Assembly: GCA_963677165.2 (NCBI GenBank)
Contig: CAXXSX010000002.1
Span: forward strand, 3,100,001 to 3,164,000
Direction: 5' to 3'
DNA from: JAFGXT01 sp963677165
GTDB lineage: Bacteria; Verrucomicrobiota; Lentisphaeria; Victivallales; SZUA-371
Length of the DNA stretch: 64,000 nt
Below the pieces are notes generated by a model that worked only from the letters and a program-made list of their open reading frames with translations, was not told the DNA's origin and did no database searches. Both the position numbers and the translations under genes were made by a program. Positions within the stretch are counted from its first letter, which is position 1. Every line of letters starts with the position of its first letter. This document shows positions 55,124 to 62,670 of the stretch, piece by piece.

Positions 55124-55157
55124 AGCTGTAAAATTACAGCTTTCACAAAATACCTTT
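55124..55157 (-). promoter_or_regulatory. Element shared with fbaA (upstream of class IIB aldolase)
   Basis: Perfect inverted repeat AGCTGTAA-AA-TTACAGCT (55124-55141) overlapping the 21-base block 55137-55157 that is identical to 53733-53753. It lies 70-103 bases before the aldolase ATG, in the gap (55055-55382) divergent to the MORN/ankyrin gene; nothing else is seen in this gap. Confidence 0.6.
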
Positions 55158-55382
55158 TCGGGGAGCCAAAATATACTAACCAGTGGGTCACAAATCAAGT
55201 GAACCGCCAACAAAATCCCTTTTTATATGACTTTTTTTACAAAAAACTCATGAATCTCTCGCAAAAGGAATACCTCCGCAAAACCTTACATTTTAATCAG
55301 TGCATTTGTAAACAGGTCGTTATGGGGGAATATTTAACAGTGTTATTTTTTTATGCAGATGGTGTCATCAAAGGGGATTGTA

Positions 55383-58106
55383 ATGCGTATTTGTGAGTTT
55401 ACTGGACGAAAGATAAAGTTTGTTTGTTCTATTCTTCTGGGGGTTAGTGTATTAACAGGTTGCAGTAAAAAAAATGTTGTTGTTAATGAAAACAAAGTAT
55501 CCAACAAGCGTGGTATCGTTTGCTTGAATAAAAACAATCGTCCGTTCACCGGTACAGTTCTCTCTTACCACCCAAATGGCAAGGTTAAAGAAAAAATAAA
55601 TTTTGTCGATGGCGTCAGAAGTGGAAAATATACAAGATACTATGATAACGGCAAGATCGAATGGACCAGTGAGATGAAGAATGGTGAGGATAACGGCAAA
55701 CATGTAAGTTATCGTCGCGATGGTTCGGTTAAGTATACCCAGGAATATGTTGACGGGCTACTGGAAGGGGAATACATAACTTACTTTGAAAATGGAAAAG
55801 TAAACTGGAAAGGGCAGGAGAAGTATGGCGCGTCATTTGGGGAACGCATTGTATATTTTGAAAACGGAAACGTCAAGGAAAAAGGCAATTTATATTACGG
55901 GAAATGGTATGGGAAGAGGCTGACCTACTTTGAATCTGGAAAGCTTATGGAGTGTTGTCATTTTTATTGCGGCAGGCTTGATGGTAACTATGAGAGTTTT
56001 TACGAGAATGGAAAACCGAAACTTACCGGAACTTACTTTAACGGACTAAAGCATGGTGATTTCCTGTCATATTCCAGTGAAGGAGCATTAAAGGAAAAGA
56101 TTCATTGGGAGAACGGTAAAAAACATGGCGATTCCTTTTTATATTATCCATCAGGAATGATTTATCAACAGACTACCTGGAGGTTCGGCGAAACGGCTAA
56201 AACGGTAGTATATAATCAAACAGGAAAGATCCTATCTCAAAAAGTCAACGATGCGGTTATCAATAAATCTGCTCCAGCGGTTGATTTTACTTTTCCAGCT
56301 AAGAGAGATGCTTTTTTTGAGACGGATTATAATAGAGAAACGATTTATGCTTTCACTCGAAACTGGCTGGGGTGTACTCCTGAACTGCGCAACCATCCGT
56401 TGTTTTTCGCCTTTTGTCGAGTTTTCGGAGGAATGATGGAGCCATACAGCCGCCAGCGATATCTTGATCTGGCAGTGAAAATGGCGGAAAAAGATGAATC
56501 GGACACGATAGCAAACCTGCTGGTGTATTATATGAAATTAAAAAAGTGGAATAAGAAGGACTGGACAAGACGTTTTGACAAATGTATGAAAAAGGTTCCG
56601 CCGGACAGTTTCTGGATGTATTATTTGACCTGGGCGAAAGGGCATGTGAATAATCGTAACACCCAATCCAGACGGCGTAATATCTGTTTTGATTTTGCCC
56701 GGAAAAATGTATTGGGAAAACGTGATATGCAATATATTTACAGACTCATAAAATCCACGGTGTCGGATGAGTATGATATATTACAGTTTGAAGAACGGAT
56801 CAACGCGATAGACAAGAAAAACGTATGGTTGCGAAAGATGTTGCTTGGTGATTTTTATATTCACAAAGGATGGAAATCCCGCGGTACCGGCTGGGCCTCT
56901 TCTGTTACCGAGGAGGGGTGGAAAGGATTTGAAAAATACCTCGATGCGGCGCGGAAGGAATTTACCGACGCCTGGATGTTACATAAGGACCTGCCCGAGT
57001 CGGCAAGTTACATGGTTATTGTCGCAAAAGGCAGTGGTGATATTGCAGAGCGAATTATGTGGTTTAACCGTGCGGTTGCCGCTCAGGTGGATTATTCCAA
57101 AGTTTATACTCAGTTATGTACTGCGATATCCCCACGCTGGGGAGGTTCCCTGGGGCTGATATTGAAATTTGGGGATGCCTGCTATGACAGCGGGATATTC
57201 AAAGGCAATGTTGCTATGCGAATGCTGTATATGTATAAGGTGGCGGCTTCAAGAATTGATGATTACCGCTGGCAACTGGTGTATTCCCGTCCCGGTGTAA
57301 TGGAGAAGATTGATAAATGTTTGTATGAGTGGTGTTATGGACGGACGCGTAATAAAGATGACCTTCAATACTATAATGCCGCGATAACAATTTATCATTT
57401 TTATGCCGGAAACTATGAAGAAGCAGTTAAGAGGGTGAAAAAGCTTGGATTTGAGAAATTTGCCGAATGCGCGAAGCATTTCCATAAGAATAAATGCCGT
57501 TTCTTTGATATCTGGGTTGATCCGGTTGAGTCTCTTAAGTGGTTGTCTGGCCCCCGTGGAAAGAAGATTATGCTTGCAATGCGTGCCCATATATCGGGCG
57601 ATACTGAATCAGCGCTCAGGGAGTTGGAATTGCTTTTGGTAGAAAAAAGTTTATCAGCAGCCGAACGCAGTTTTCTAGCTGATTTATGGGGACGCTATAA
57701 AATCTCAAAATCAGCGTATTACTATTATTGCTCGGGAAATTCATTATTTATGGCCTGGCGCTTCAATCGCAGGGATTTGTTTAAGCAATTGATCAAATAT
57801 GGAATTAATCCTAATATCTGTGATGGTCATAACGTTAGTATGCTGCACCGGCTGGCACGTCAGGATAAACCGGAATTGACAAAATTACTGATCCAGGCCG
57901 GAGCAAATGTTAATTTGCGCAGTCCGAAGAACTTAACTCCGTTGACAGAGGCTTTGTATTACAATAAATTTGAAAACGTAAAACTTCTTGTTGAGGCTGG
58001 AGCCGATGTGAATGCAAAACTCAGTGGTCATACGGTCATGGAGTACGCTAAACACTCAAAGAATCCTGCGATTATCAATTACATGAAGGCGCATGGCTGT
58101 AAGTGA
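55383..58106 (+). CDS. Lipoprotein with MORN-type repeats and C-terminal ankyrin repeats
   Basis: 907 residues from ATG 55383 (AAGGGG upstream). The lipoprotein signal ends SVLTGCSKK, with the lipobox Cys near residue 27. Residues ~55-270 hold about nine MORN_2/YwqK-type repeats of ~23 residues (YYDNGKIEW, YFENGKVNWKG, YFENGNVKEKGN, YENGKPKLTG). A long helical, TPR-like middle follows. The C-terminus has about three ankyrin repeats (LTKLLIQAGANVNLRSPKNL, ENVKLLVEAGADVNAKLSG). YwqK-like proteins are named after antitoxins, but no toxin gene is adjacent. Probably an outer-membrane scaffold. Confidence 0.85.
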   Translation: MRICEFTGRKIKFVCSILLGVSVLTGCSKKNVVVNENKVSNKRGIVCLNKNNRPFTGTVLSYHPNGKVKEKINFVDGVRSGKYTRYYDNGKIEWTSEMKNGEDNGKHVSYRRDGSVKYTQEYVDGLLEGEYITYFENGKVNWKGQEKYGASFGERIVYFENGNVKEKGNLYYGKWYGKRLTYFESGKLMECCHFYCGRLDGNYESFYENGKPKLTGTYFNGLKHGDFLSYSSEGALKEKIHWENGKKHGDSFLYYPSGMIYQQTTWRFGETAKTVVYNQTGKILSQKVNDAVINKSAPAVDFTFPAKRDAFFETDYNRETIYAFTRNWLGCTPELRNHPLFFAFCRVFGGMMEPYSRQRYLDLAVKMAEKDESDTIANLLVYYMKLKKWNKKDWTRRFDKCMKKVPPDSFWMYYLTWAKGHVNNRNTQSRRRNICFDFARKNVLGKRDMQYIYRLIKSTVSDEYDILQFEERINAIDKKNVWLRKMLLGDFYIHKGWKSRGTGWASSVTEEGWKGFEKYLDAARKEFTDAWMLHKDLPESASYMVIVAKGSGDIAERIMWFNRAVAAQVDYSKVYTQLCTAISPRWGGSLGLILKFGDACYDSGIFKGNVAMRMLYMYKVAASRIDDYRWQLVYSRPGVMEKIDKCLYEWCYGRTRNKDDLQYYNAAITIYHFYAGNYEEAVKRVKKLGFEKFAECAKHFHKNKCRFFDIWVDPVESLKWLSGPRGKKIMLAMRAHISGDTESALRELELLLVEKSLSAAERSFLADLWGRYKISKSAYYYYCSGNSLFMAWRFNRRDLFKQLIKYGINPNICDGHNVSMLHRLARQDKPELTKLLIQAGANVNLRSPKNLTPLTEALYYNKFENVKLLVEAGADVNAKLSGHTVMEYAKHSKNPAIINYMKAHGCK

Positions 58107-58114
58107 TTGAATAG

Positions 58115-58140
58115 GCCCTCCGGGGATGCCGGAGGGCTTT
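58115..58140. terminator. Bidirectional terminator between the MORN gene and kbl
   Basis: Perfect nine-base arms GCCCTCCGG (58115-58123) and CCGGAGGGC (58129-58137) with a five-base loop, between two convergent stops; TTT follows on the plus strand. Confidence 0.85.
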
Positions 58141-58144
58141 GTAT

Positions 58145-59320
58145 TTATGCTGTGAGTTTTTTGTAGATTTTAGCAAAGGCGTTGATGGCTTTGTCGAGTT
58201 CTTCCGTTGTGTGGGCTGCTGATATCTGGACCCTGATTCGGGCCTTGTCTTTCGGCACTACAGGATAAAAGAAGCCGACTGCGTAAATACCTTCTGTCAG
58301 CAGTTCCTCTGCCATCTTTGCCGCCAGTACGGCGTCACCAAGCATAATCGGTACAATTGGATGGTCGCCGTTCGGTATATCAAACCCCGCGGCTCTCATG
58401 CCATCCCGGAAATATAACGTATTGCGTTCAAGCTGGACTCTCAGTTTCGGATTCTGTGCCAGCTCAATAGCTTTCAGGGAGGCGCATACGATTGCCGGAG
58501 ACAACGTATTCGAAAACAGGTACGGTCTGGAACGCTGTCTCAGCAAATCAATGACTTCCTGTCTGCCGCTAGTAAAACCGCCTCCCGCACCGCCGAGAGC
58601 CTTGCCGAAAGTTCCGGTGATGATATCGACTTTATTTTTTACGCCGAATTTTGCCGGAGTTCCGGTACCGTCAGGTCCGACAAATCCGCAGGCATGGGAA
58701 TCATCCACCATGACCAGCGCATCGTATTCGTCCGCCAGGTCACAAATTTTGTCAAGAGGAGCCAGTGAGCCGTCCATTGAAAATACGCCGTCGGTCGCGA
58801 TTAGTTTTATTCCGTCGTTACCGGCTGCTTTCAGTTGTTCTTCCAGTGAAGCCATGTCACAATTTTTATAGCGAAAACGACGTGCTTTGCAAAGTCTGAC
58901 TCCGTCAATAATGCTGGCGTGATTTAACTCGTCACTGATGATTGCGTCCTCCGGCCCCAGCAATGTTTCGAACAGTCCGCCGTTGGCGTCAAAGCATGAA
59001 CTATATAGTATGGTATCATTCGTACCAAGGAAGCTGCTGACCTTTTTCTCCAACTGCTTATGGATTGTTTGAGTGCCGCAGATGAACCGGACCGAAGCTA
59101 GGCCGTAGCCCCATTTTTCGATTCCGTCTTTTGCCGCTTTTATGATCTCGGGGTGATTAGCCAGCCCCAGATAATTGTTGGCGCACATATTCAGTATCCG
59201 TCCGTCGGTTACTGATATTTCCGGTTGCTGCTGTGAGGTGATTTCGCGTTCGTTTTTGTATAACCCGTCGGCTTTAATGCCGTCAAGTGTCTGTTGTATT
59301 TTCTGTAAAGCTGTTTTCAT
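58145..59320 (-). CDS. kbl: Glycine C-acetyltransferase (2-amino-3-ketobutyrate CoA ligase)
   Basis: 391 residues, close to E. coli Kbl (398). PLP enzyme splitting 2-amino-3-oxobutyrate with CoA into glycine and acetyl-CoA. Motifs: NMCANNYLGLANHPEII, SELNHASIIDGVRLCKARRF with D in place of the first S, MVDDSHACGFVGPDGTGTP, and the PLP lysine in IITGTFGKALGGAGGGF. The C-terminus has FFYPVVPKDKARIRVQISA. GGAGAT precedes the ATG. It follows tdh on the same strand after 187 bases; together they degrade threonine. Confidence 0.95.
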   Translation of the reverse strand: MKTALQKIQQTLDGIKADGLYKNEREITSQQQPEISVTDGRILNMCANNYLGLANHPEIIKAAKDGIEKWGYGLASVRFICGTQTIHKQLEKKVSSFLGTNDTILYSSCFDANGGLFETLLGPEDAIISDELNHASIIDGVRLCKARRFRYKNCDMASLEEQLKAAGNDGIKLIATDGVFSMDGSLAPLDKICDLADEYDALVMVDDSHACGFVGPDGTGTPAKFGVKNKVDIITGTFGKALGGAGGGFTSGRQEVIDLLRQRSRPYLFSNTLSPAIVCASLKAIELAQNPKLRVQLERNTLYFRDGMRAAGFDIPNGDHPIVPIMLGDAVLAAKMAEELLTEGIYAVGFFYPVVPKDKARIRVQISAAHTTEELDKAINAFAKIYKKLTA

Positions 59321-59507
59321 ATTAGTGATATCTCCATTGTAAATTTTTTAAATTGCGAAGCAATTTATGGCGTACTCATGACGTTAAGTTGAGCCTGAAA
59401 GGAACTTTCAGCCAAATTAACGCCATTACTTCGAACCGGCACGTTGCCGGACGTGATCCAACGGCGGAACGTTGGTCGGCAAAGCCGAAACAAACTTGTT
59501 CTCCACG

Positions 59508-60542
59508 TTAGTTGTCCTCGCTCCACTTCAGTATTACTTTGCCGGACTGGCCGGAACGCATTGCGTCAAAGCCTTTCTCGAATTCAGTATAGTGAAAATG
59601 ATGTGTGATGACCGGCGTGATGTCAAGACCCGACTGGATCATGGAAGTCATTTTGTACCATGTTTCATACATTTCACGTCCGTAAATGCCCTTGATGGTC
59701 AGGCCGTTGAAAACGATCGTGTTCCAGTCTACGGTGGTGTCGCCGGGTTGGATTCCAAGCATGGCGATCTTGCCGCCGTGACACATATTTTCCACCATTT
59801 CCTGAAACGCGGCCGGGTTGCCGGACATTTCCATACCGACATCAAAACCTTCGCTCATTCCGAGTTGTTTTTGTACATCTGCCAGCCGGGTTTCACGGGC
59901 GTCTACCGCAAGGGTTACTCCCACCTTACGGGCCAGCTCGAGCCGGTATTCATTTACATCGGTGATGACCACGAATCTGGCTCCGGCGTGTTTGGCGATT
60001 GCTGCCGCCATGATTCCGATGGGACCGGCTCCGGTGATGAGTACGTCTTCTCCAAGGACCGGAAATGACAGTGCCGTATGGGTGGCGTTTCCAAGAGGAT
60101 CGAAGCATGATAGTACTTCGAGCGGGATTTTCGGATCACAGTGCCATACGTTTGTTACGGGAATCGACAGCAGTTCGGCAAACGCACCGGTACGGTTTAC
60201 GCCGATTCCGCTGGTATGCGCGCAGAGGTGACGGCGCCCGGCAAGGCAGTTGCGGCAGCGTCCGCAAACCACATGACCTTCACCGCTGACCAGGTCGCCG
60301 ATCTTGAAGTCGTGTACATTGCTGCCCATGTCCACAATGCGTCCGACAAATTCATGACCGATTGTCATCGGGACCGGAATCGTCTTTTGCGACCACGCGT
60401 CCCAGTTATAAATATGCACATCAGTTCCACAGATTGAGGTACTGACGATTTTAATCAGCACATCGTTAATGCCAACTTCCGGTTCAGGTACGTCCTGGAG
60501 CCAGAGTCCGGGCTTGGGTTCAGCTTTTACCAGTGCTTTCAT
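59508..60542 (-). CDS. tdh: L-threonine 3-dehydrogenase
   Basis: 344 residues. Zinc-dependent MDR enzyme oxidising threonine with NAD to 2-amino-3-oxobutyrate, the Kbl substrate. Catalytic zinc residues sit in STSICGTDVHIYNWDAW near residues 34-50 and TIGHEFVGRI; structural zinc cysteines in CGRCRNCLAGRRHLC near 97-111; the NAD fold is VLITGAGPIGIMAAAIAKHA. AAGGAG precedes the ATG. First gene of the tdh-kbl operon, divergent from the XRE-cupin regulator, its likely controller. The tdh-kbl spacer holds GC-rich hairpins. Confidence 0.96.
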   Translation of the reverse strand: MKALVKAEPKPGLWLQDVPEPEVGINDVLIKIVSTSICGTDVHIYNWDAWSQKTIPVPMTIGHEFVGRIVDMGSNVHDFKIGDLVSGEGHVVCGRCRNCLAGRRHLCAHTSGIGVNRTGAFAELLSIPVTNVWHCDPKIPLEVLSCFDPLGNATHTALSFPVLGEDVLITGAGPIGIMAAAIAKHAGARFVVITDVNEYRLELARKVGVTLAVDARETRLADVQKQLGMSEGFDVGMEMSGNPAAFQEMVENMCHGGKIAMLGIQPGDTTVDWNTIVFNGLTIKGIYGREMYETWYKMTSMIQSGLDITPVITHHFHYTEFEKGFDAMRSGQSGKVILKWSEDN

Positions 60543-60681
60543 GGGATCTCCTTAGTATAACTGGATACTGTTACTGAAAATTATTTGTTTGATATAGTGA
60601 ACATTGTATAATTATAATGAACTTGTAAATTAAATCAAGGGGGAGTAAATTAAAATAAATAAAAAAACGGAGAAATTATTT

Positions 60682-61272
60682 ATGACAGGAATTCCGGATC
60701 CCCCGGCAATCGGGCAGAATATCAGGAAAGAGCGTAAAAAACAGCGTTTGTCCCTGGATGAATTGTCGCGCCGCAGCGGAGTATCGAAAGCGATGTTGTC
60801 ACAGATTGAGGCTGGCAAGGCCAATCCTACGGTGGCGACCGCGTGGAAGATCGCTTATGCCCTGGGACTGGATTTCAACGCGATGCTGAAAGGCCGCGAA
60901 GAAAATGTCCGCAAGTTCGAGATCAACCGTAAAGATGACATTACTACGCTTGATACCGACCAGGAGGGCGTACATATCAATGTATTGTCCCCGATCCAGT
61001 TGGCGGAGGACCTGGAGTTGTATATTCTTACCTTTAAACCAAAAGCTTCACTTAAATCGAATCCGCACTATGCCGGAACCGAGGAGTACCTGACTGTATT
61101 GGAAGGTAGTGTAAAAGTTTCTGCCGGAAAGAATACCGCGATACTCAATGCCGGTGATGTTGTGATATATCAGTGTGATATTGAACACCATATCGACAAT
61201 CTGGGCGACGAACCGGCAAGGGTGCATCTTGTGGTCTGCTTTGATCGCAGCCAGAATGATAATAATGGCTGA
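60682..61272 (+). CDS. XRE-family regulator with C-terminal cupin
   Basis: 196 residues. Helix-turn-helix at ~10-65 (IGQNIRKERKKQRLSLDELS, RRSGVSKAMLSQIEAGKANP) and a cupin at ~105-190 (YAGTEEYLTVLEGSVKVSAG, YQCDIEHHIDNLGDEPARVH). Such regulators bind a small molecule in the cupin; many control amino-acid use. GGAG precedes the ATG. The shared 140-base promoter region with tdh suggests control of threonine breakdown. Confidence 0.92.
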   Translation: MTGIPDPPAIGQNIRKERKKQRLSLDELSRRSGVSKAMLSQIEAGKANPTVATAWKIAYALGLDFNAMLKGREENVRKFEINRKDDITTLDTDQEGVHINVLSPIQLAEDLELYILTFKPKASLKSNPHYAGTEEYLTVLEGSVKVSAGKNTAILNAGDVVIYQCDIEHHIDNLGDEPARVHLVVCFDRSQNDNNG

Positions 61273-61411
61273 TAGGCACGTCGGTTTACGTTTATATCTT
61301 GTGTTATTTCATGTATTTCATTGTGACCCCTTACGAAAAATTTTATAATCCTGTTACTCTATAAATAAGCTGTTTGTGTGTTTAAGTTGTTTGTATACAG
61401 TTTGTTTTGTT

Positions 61412-61436
61412 TTTTTATGCAAAAATTGCATAAAAA
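61412..61436. promoter_or_regulatory. Inverted repeat upstream of the LacI gene
   Basis: Perfect 11-base arms TTTTTATGCAA (61412-61422) and TTGCATAAAAA (61426-61436) separated by AAA, 83 bases before the regulator ATG and 24 bases upstream of its -35 box. Candidate operator. Confidence 0.55.
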
Positions 61437-61459
61437 GTGCATTATGTTTAGTTGTGGTA

Positions 61460-61488
61460 TTGACTTTTGCACTGGTGATGATTATAAT
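61460..61488 (+). promoter_or_regulatory. Strong promoter of the LacI gene
   Basis: TTGACT (61460-61465), a 17-base spacer and TATAAT (61483-61488), 30 bases before the ATG. Near-consensus housekeeping promoter. Confidence 0.75.
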
Positions 61489-61518
61489 CAAGGTATAACA
61501 TGAAATAAAAGGCAAGGT

Positions 61519-62496
61519 ATGAGTAAAGTAAAACAACAGAAACGACTGAATGACTCAAATGTATTATCGCGCGTTGCCTCGCATGCCAGAGTTTCTCAGG
61601 GAACGGTCAGCCGTGTGTTCAATAACAGCGATCTGATTTCCTTCGATACCAGAAGCCGGGTGCTTGAAGCTGCCCGTGAACTGGGTTTTCGTCCGAGAGT
61701 GAGAGTGAGAAATAAGCAAATTGCGCTGGTGACTGAGCCGCCGTGGAAAACCCTGATGGGCGGTTACGTGAATACCGTGACTCAGTATATCTGCTATGCG
61801 CTGTCGCGGGTAAATGCTGACATTACAATGATTACCGAGGATCGCATTGATAACCTGTCCGATAGCTGGTTTGATGGCATTATTGGAATTGCCTGGGAGG
61901 ATCGAACGATCTCTATGCTTAAGGAAATGAAGAATATGCCGATTGTTTGGCTCAGCGACAACTGGAGTGAGTATTTCCATACGGTTTATCTTGACGCGGA
62001 TGATACCGGGCGTATGGCTGGCAACTATTTAATCAGTAAAGGACACAAGCGGATCGCGGTGATCCATGAGTCGGATTATACCGGCAAAAAGCGCGCGGAC
62101 GGCGTGGCTCATGCCATGAAAGAAGCTGGAATTGATCCGGAAAACAATCTTTTATCGATTGAACATAATGTGCCATTGCATTTGGCGGTTAAACAATTAA
62201 TCGACGCGGGGTGTACTGCGGTCTGGGTTACCGGTGAAGATATGAAAGTGATCGAGGTTAACTGGATTATTCAGGAGCTTGTTGGAAAACGTGTTCCACA
62301 GGATATTTCAATCCTGGGATTCGAAAATCCTGGAATCTCAGAATTCCAGCGTCCGTCACTGACTACTGTAGCCAGTCCGTTACGGGAAATGGCCGAAAAA
62401 GCTGTGGACATCGTACTGAGCGGAGAATCTGAGACGCTTCAGAAAGTCAAACTCGATGTAAAGTTGATTGAACGTAATTCAGTAAGTAACATATAG
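61519..62496 (+). CDS. LacI-family regulator with short sensor
   Basis: 325 residues. Helix-turn-helix and hinge: LSRVASHARVSQGTVSRVFN, AARELGFRPRVRVRNKQIAL. The sensor follows (YLISKGHKRIAVIHESDYTG, DISILGFENPGISEFQRP, LTTVASPLREMAEKAVDIVL). It has a 10-residue basic leader before the first helix. It lies upstream of the agarase-like gene in the same direction and probably regulates it; a mobile element now separates them. Confidence 0.9.
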   Translation: MSKVKQQKRLNDSNVLSRVASHARVSQGTVSRVFNNSDLISFDTRSRVLEAARELGFRPRVRVRNKQIALVTEPPWKTLMGGYVNTVTQYICYALSRVNADITMITEDRIDNLSDSWFDGIIGIAWEDRTISMLKEMKNMPIVWLSDNWSEYFHTVYLDADDTGRMAGNYLISKGHKRIAVIHESDYTGKKRADGVAHAMKEAGIDPENNLLSIEHNVPLHLAVKQLIDAGCTAVWVTGEDMKVIEVNWIIQELVGKRVPQDISILGFENPGISEFQRPSLTTVASPLREMAEKAVDIVLSGESETLQKVKLDVKLIERNSVSNI

Positions 62497-62501
62497 AAAT
62501 A

Positions 62502-62644
62502 ATGAGTCTTGCGAAATAGACGAATTTGGGTAGGGCGCGCTCTCCGCAGCGCGCCGTCTCTCGGAATTTTGTGCTTAGGCACAAAATAGCGGACGGTTGC
62601 GGAGAACCGTCCCTACCAGAAAAATTGCATTTCGCACGAATCTT
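62502..62644 (+). mobile_element. 143-bp MITE-like element, copy C
   Basis: Flanked by a perfect 11-base duplication ATATAGAAATA (62491-62501 and 62645-62655). Terminal repeats TGCGAAAT (62510-62517) and ATTTCGCA (62629-62636). Three hairpins: GGCGCGCT-CTCCGC-AGCGCGCC (62534-62555), TTTTGTGC-TTAG-GCACAAAA (62567-62586) and GGACGGTT-GCGGAG-AACCGTCC (62591-62612). The first and third loops are exact complements. An outer GGTAG/CTACC stem closes a cloverleaf. The same length as copy A, so recent. Confidence 0.9.
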
Positions 62645-62670
62645 ATATAGAAATATTATAAGGAGAAAGT

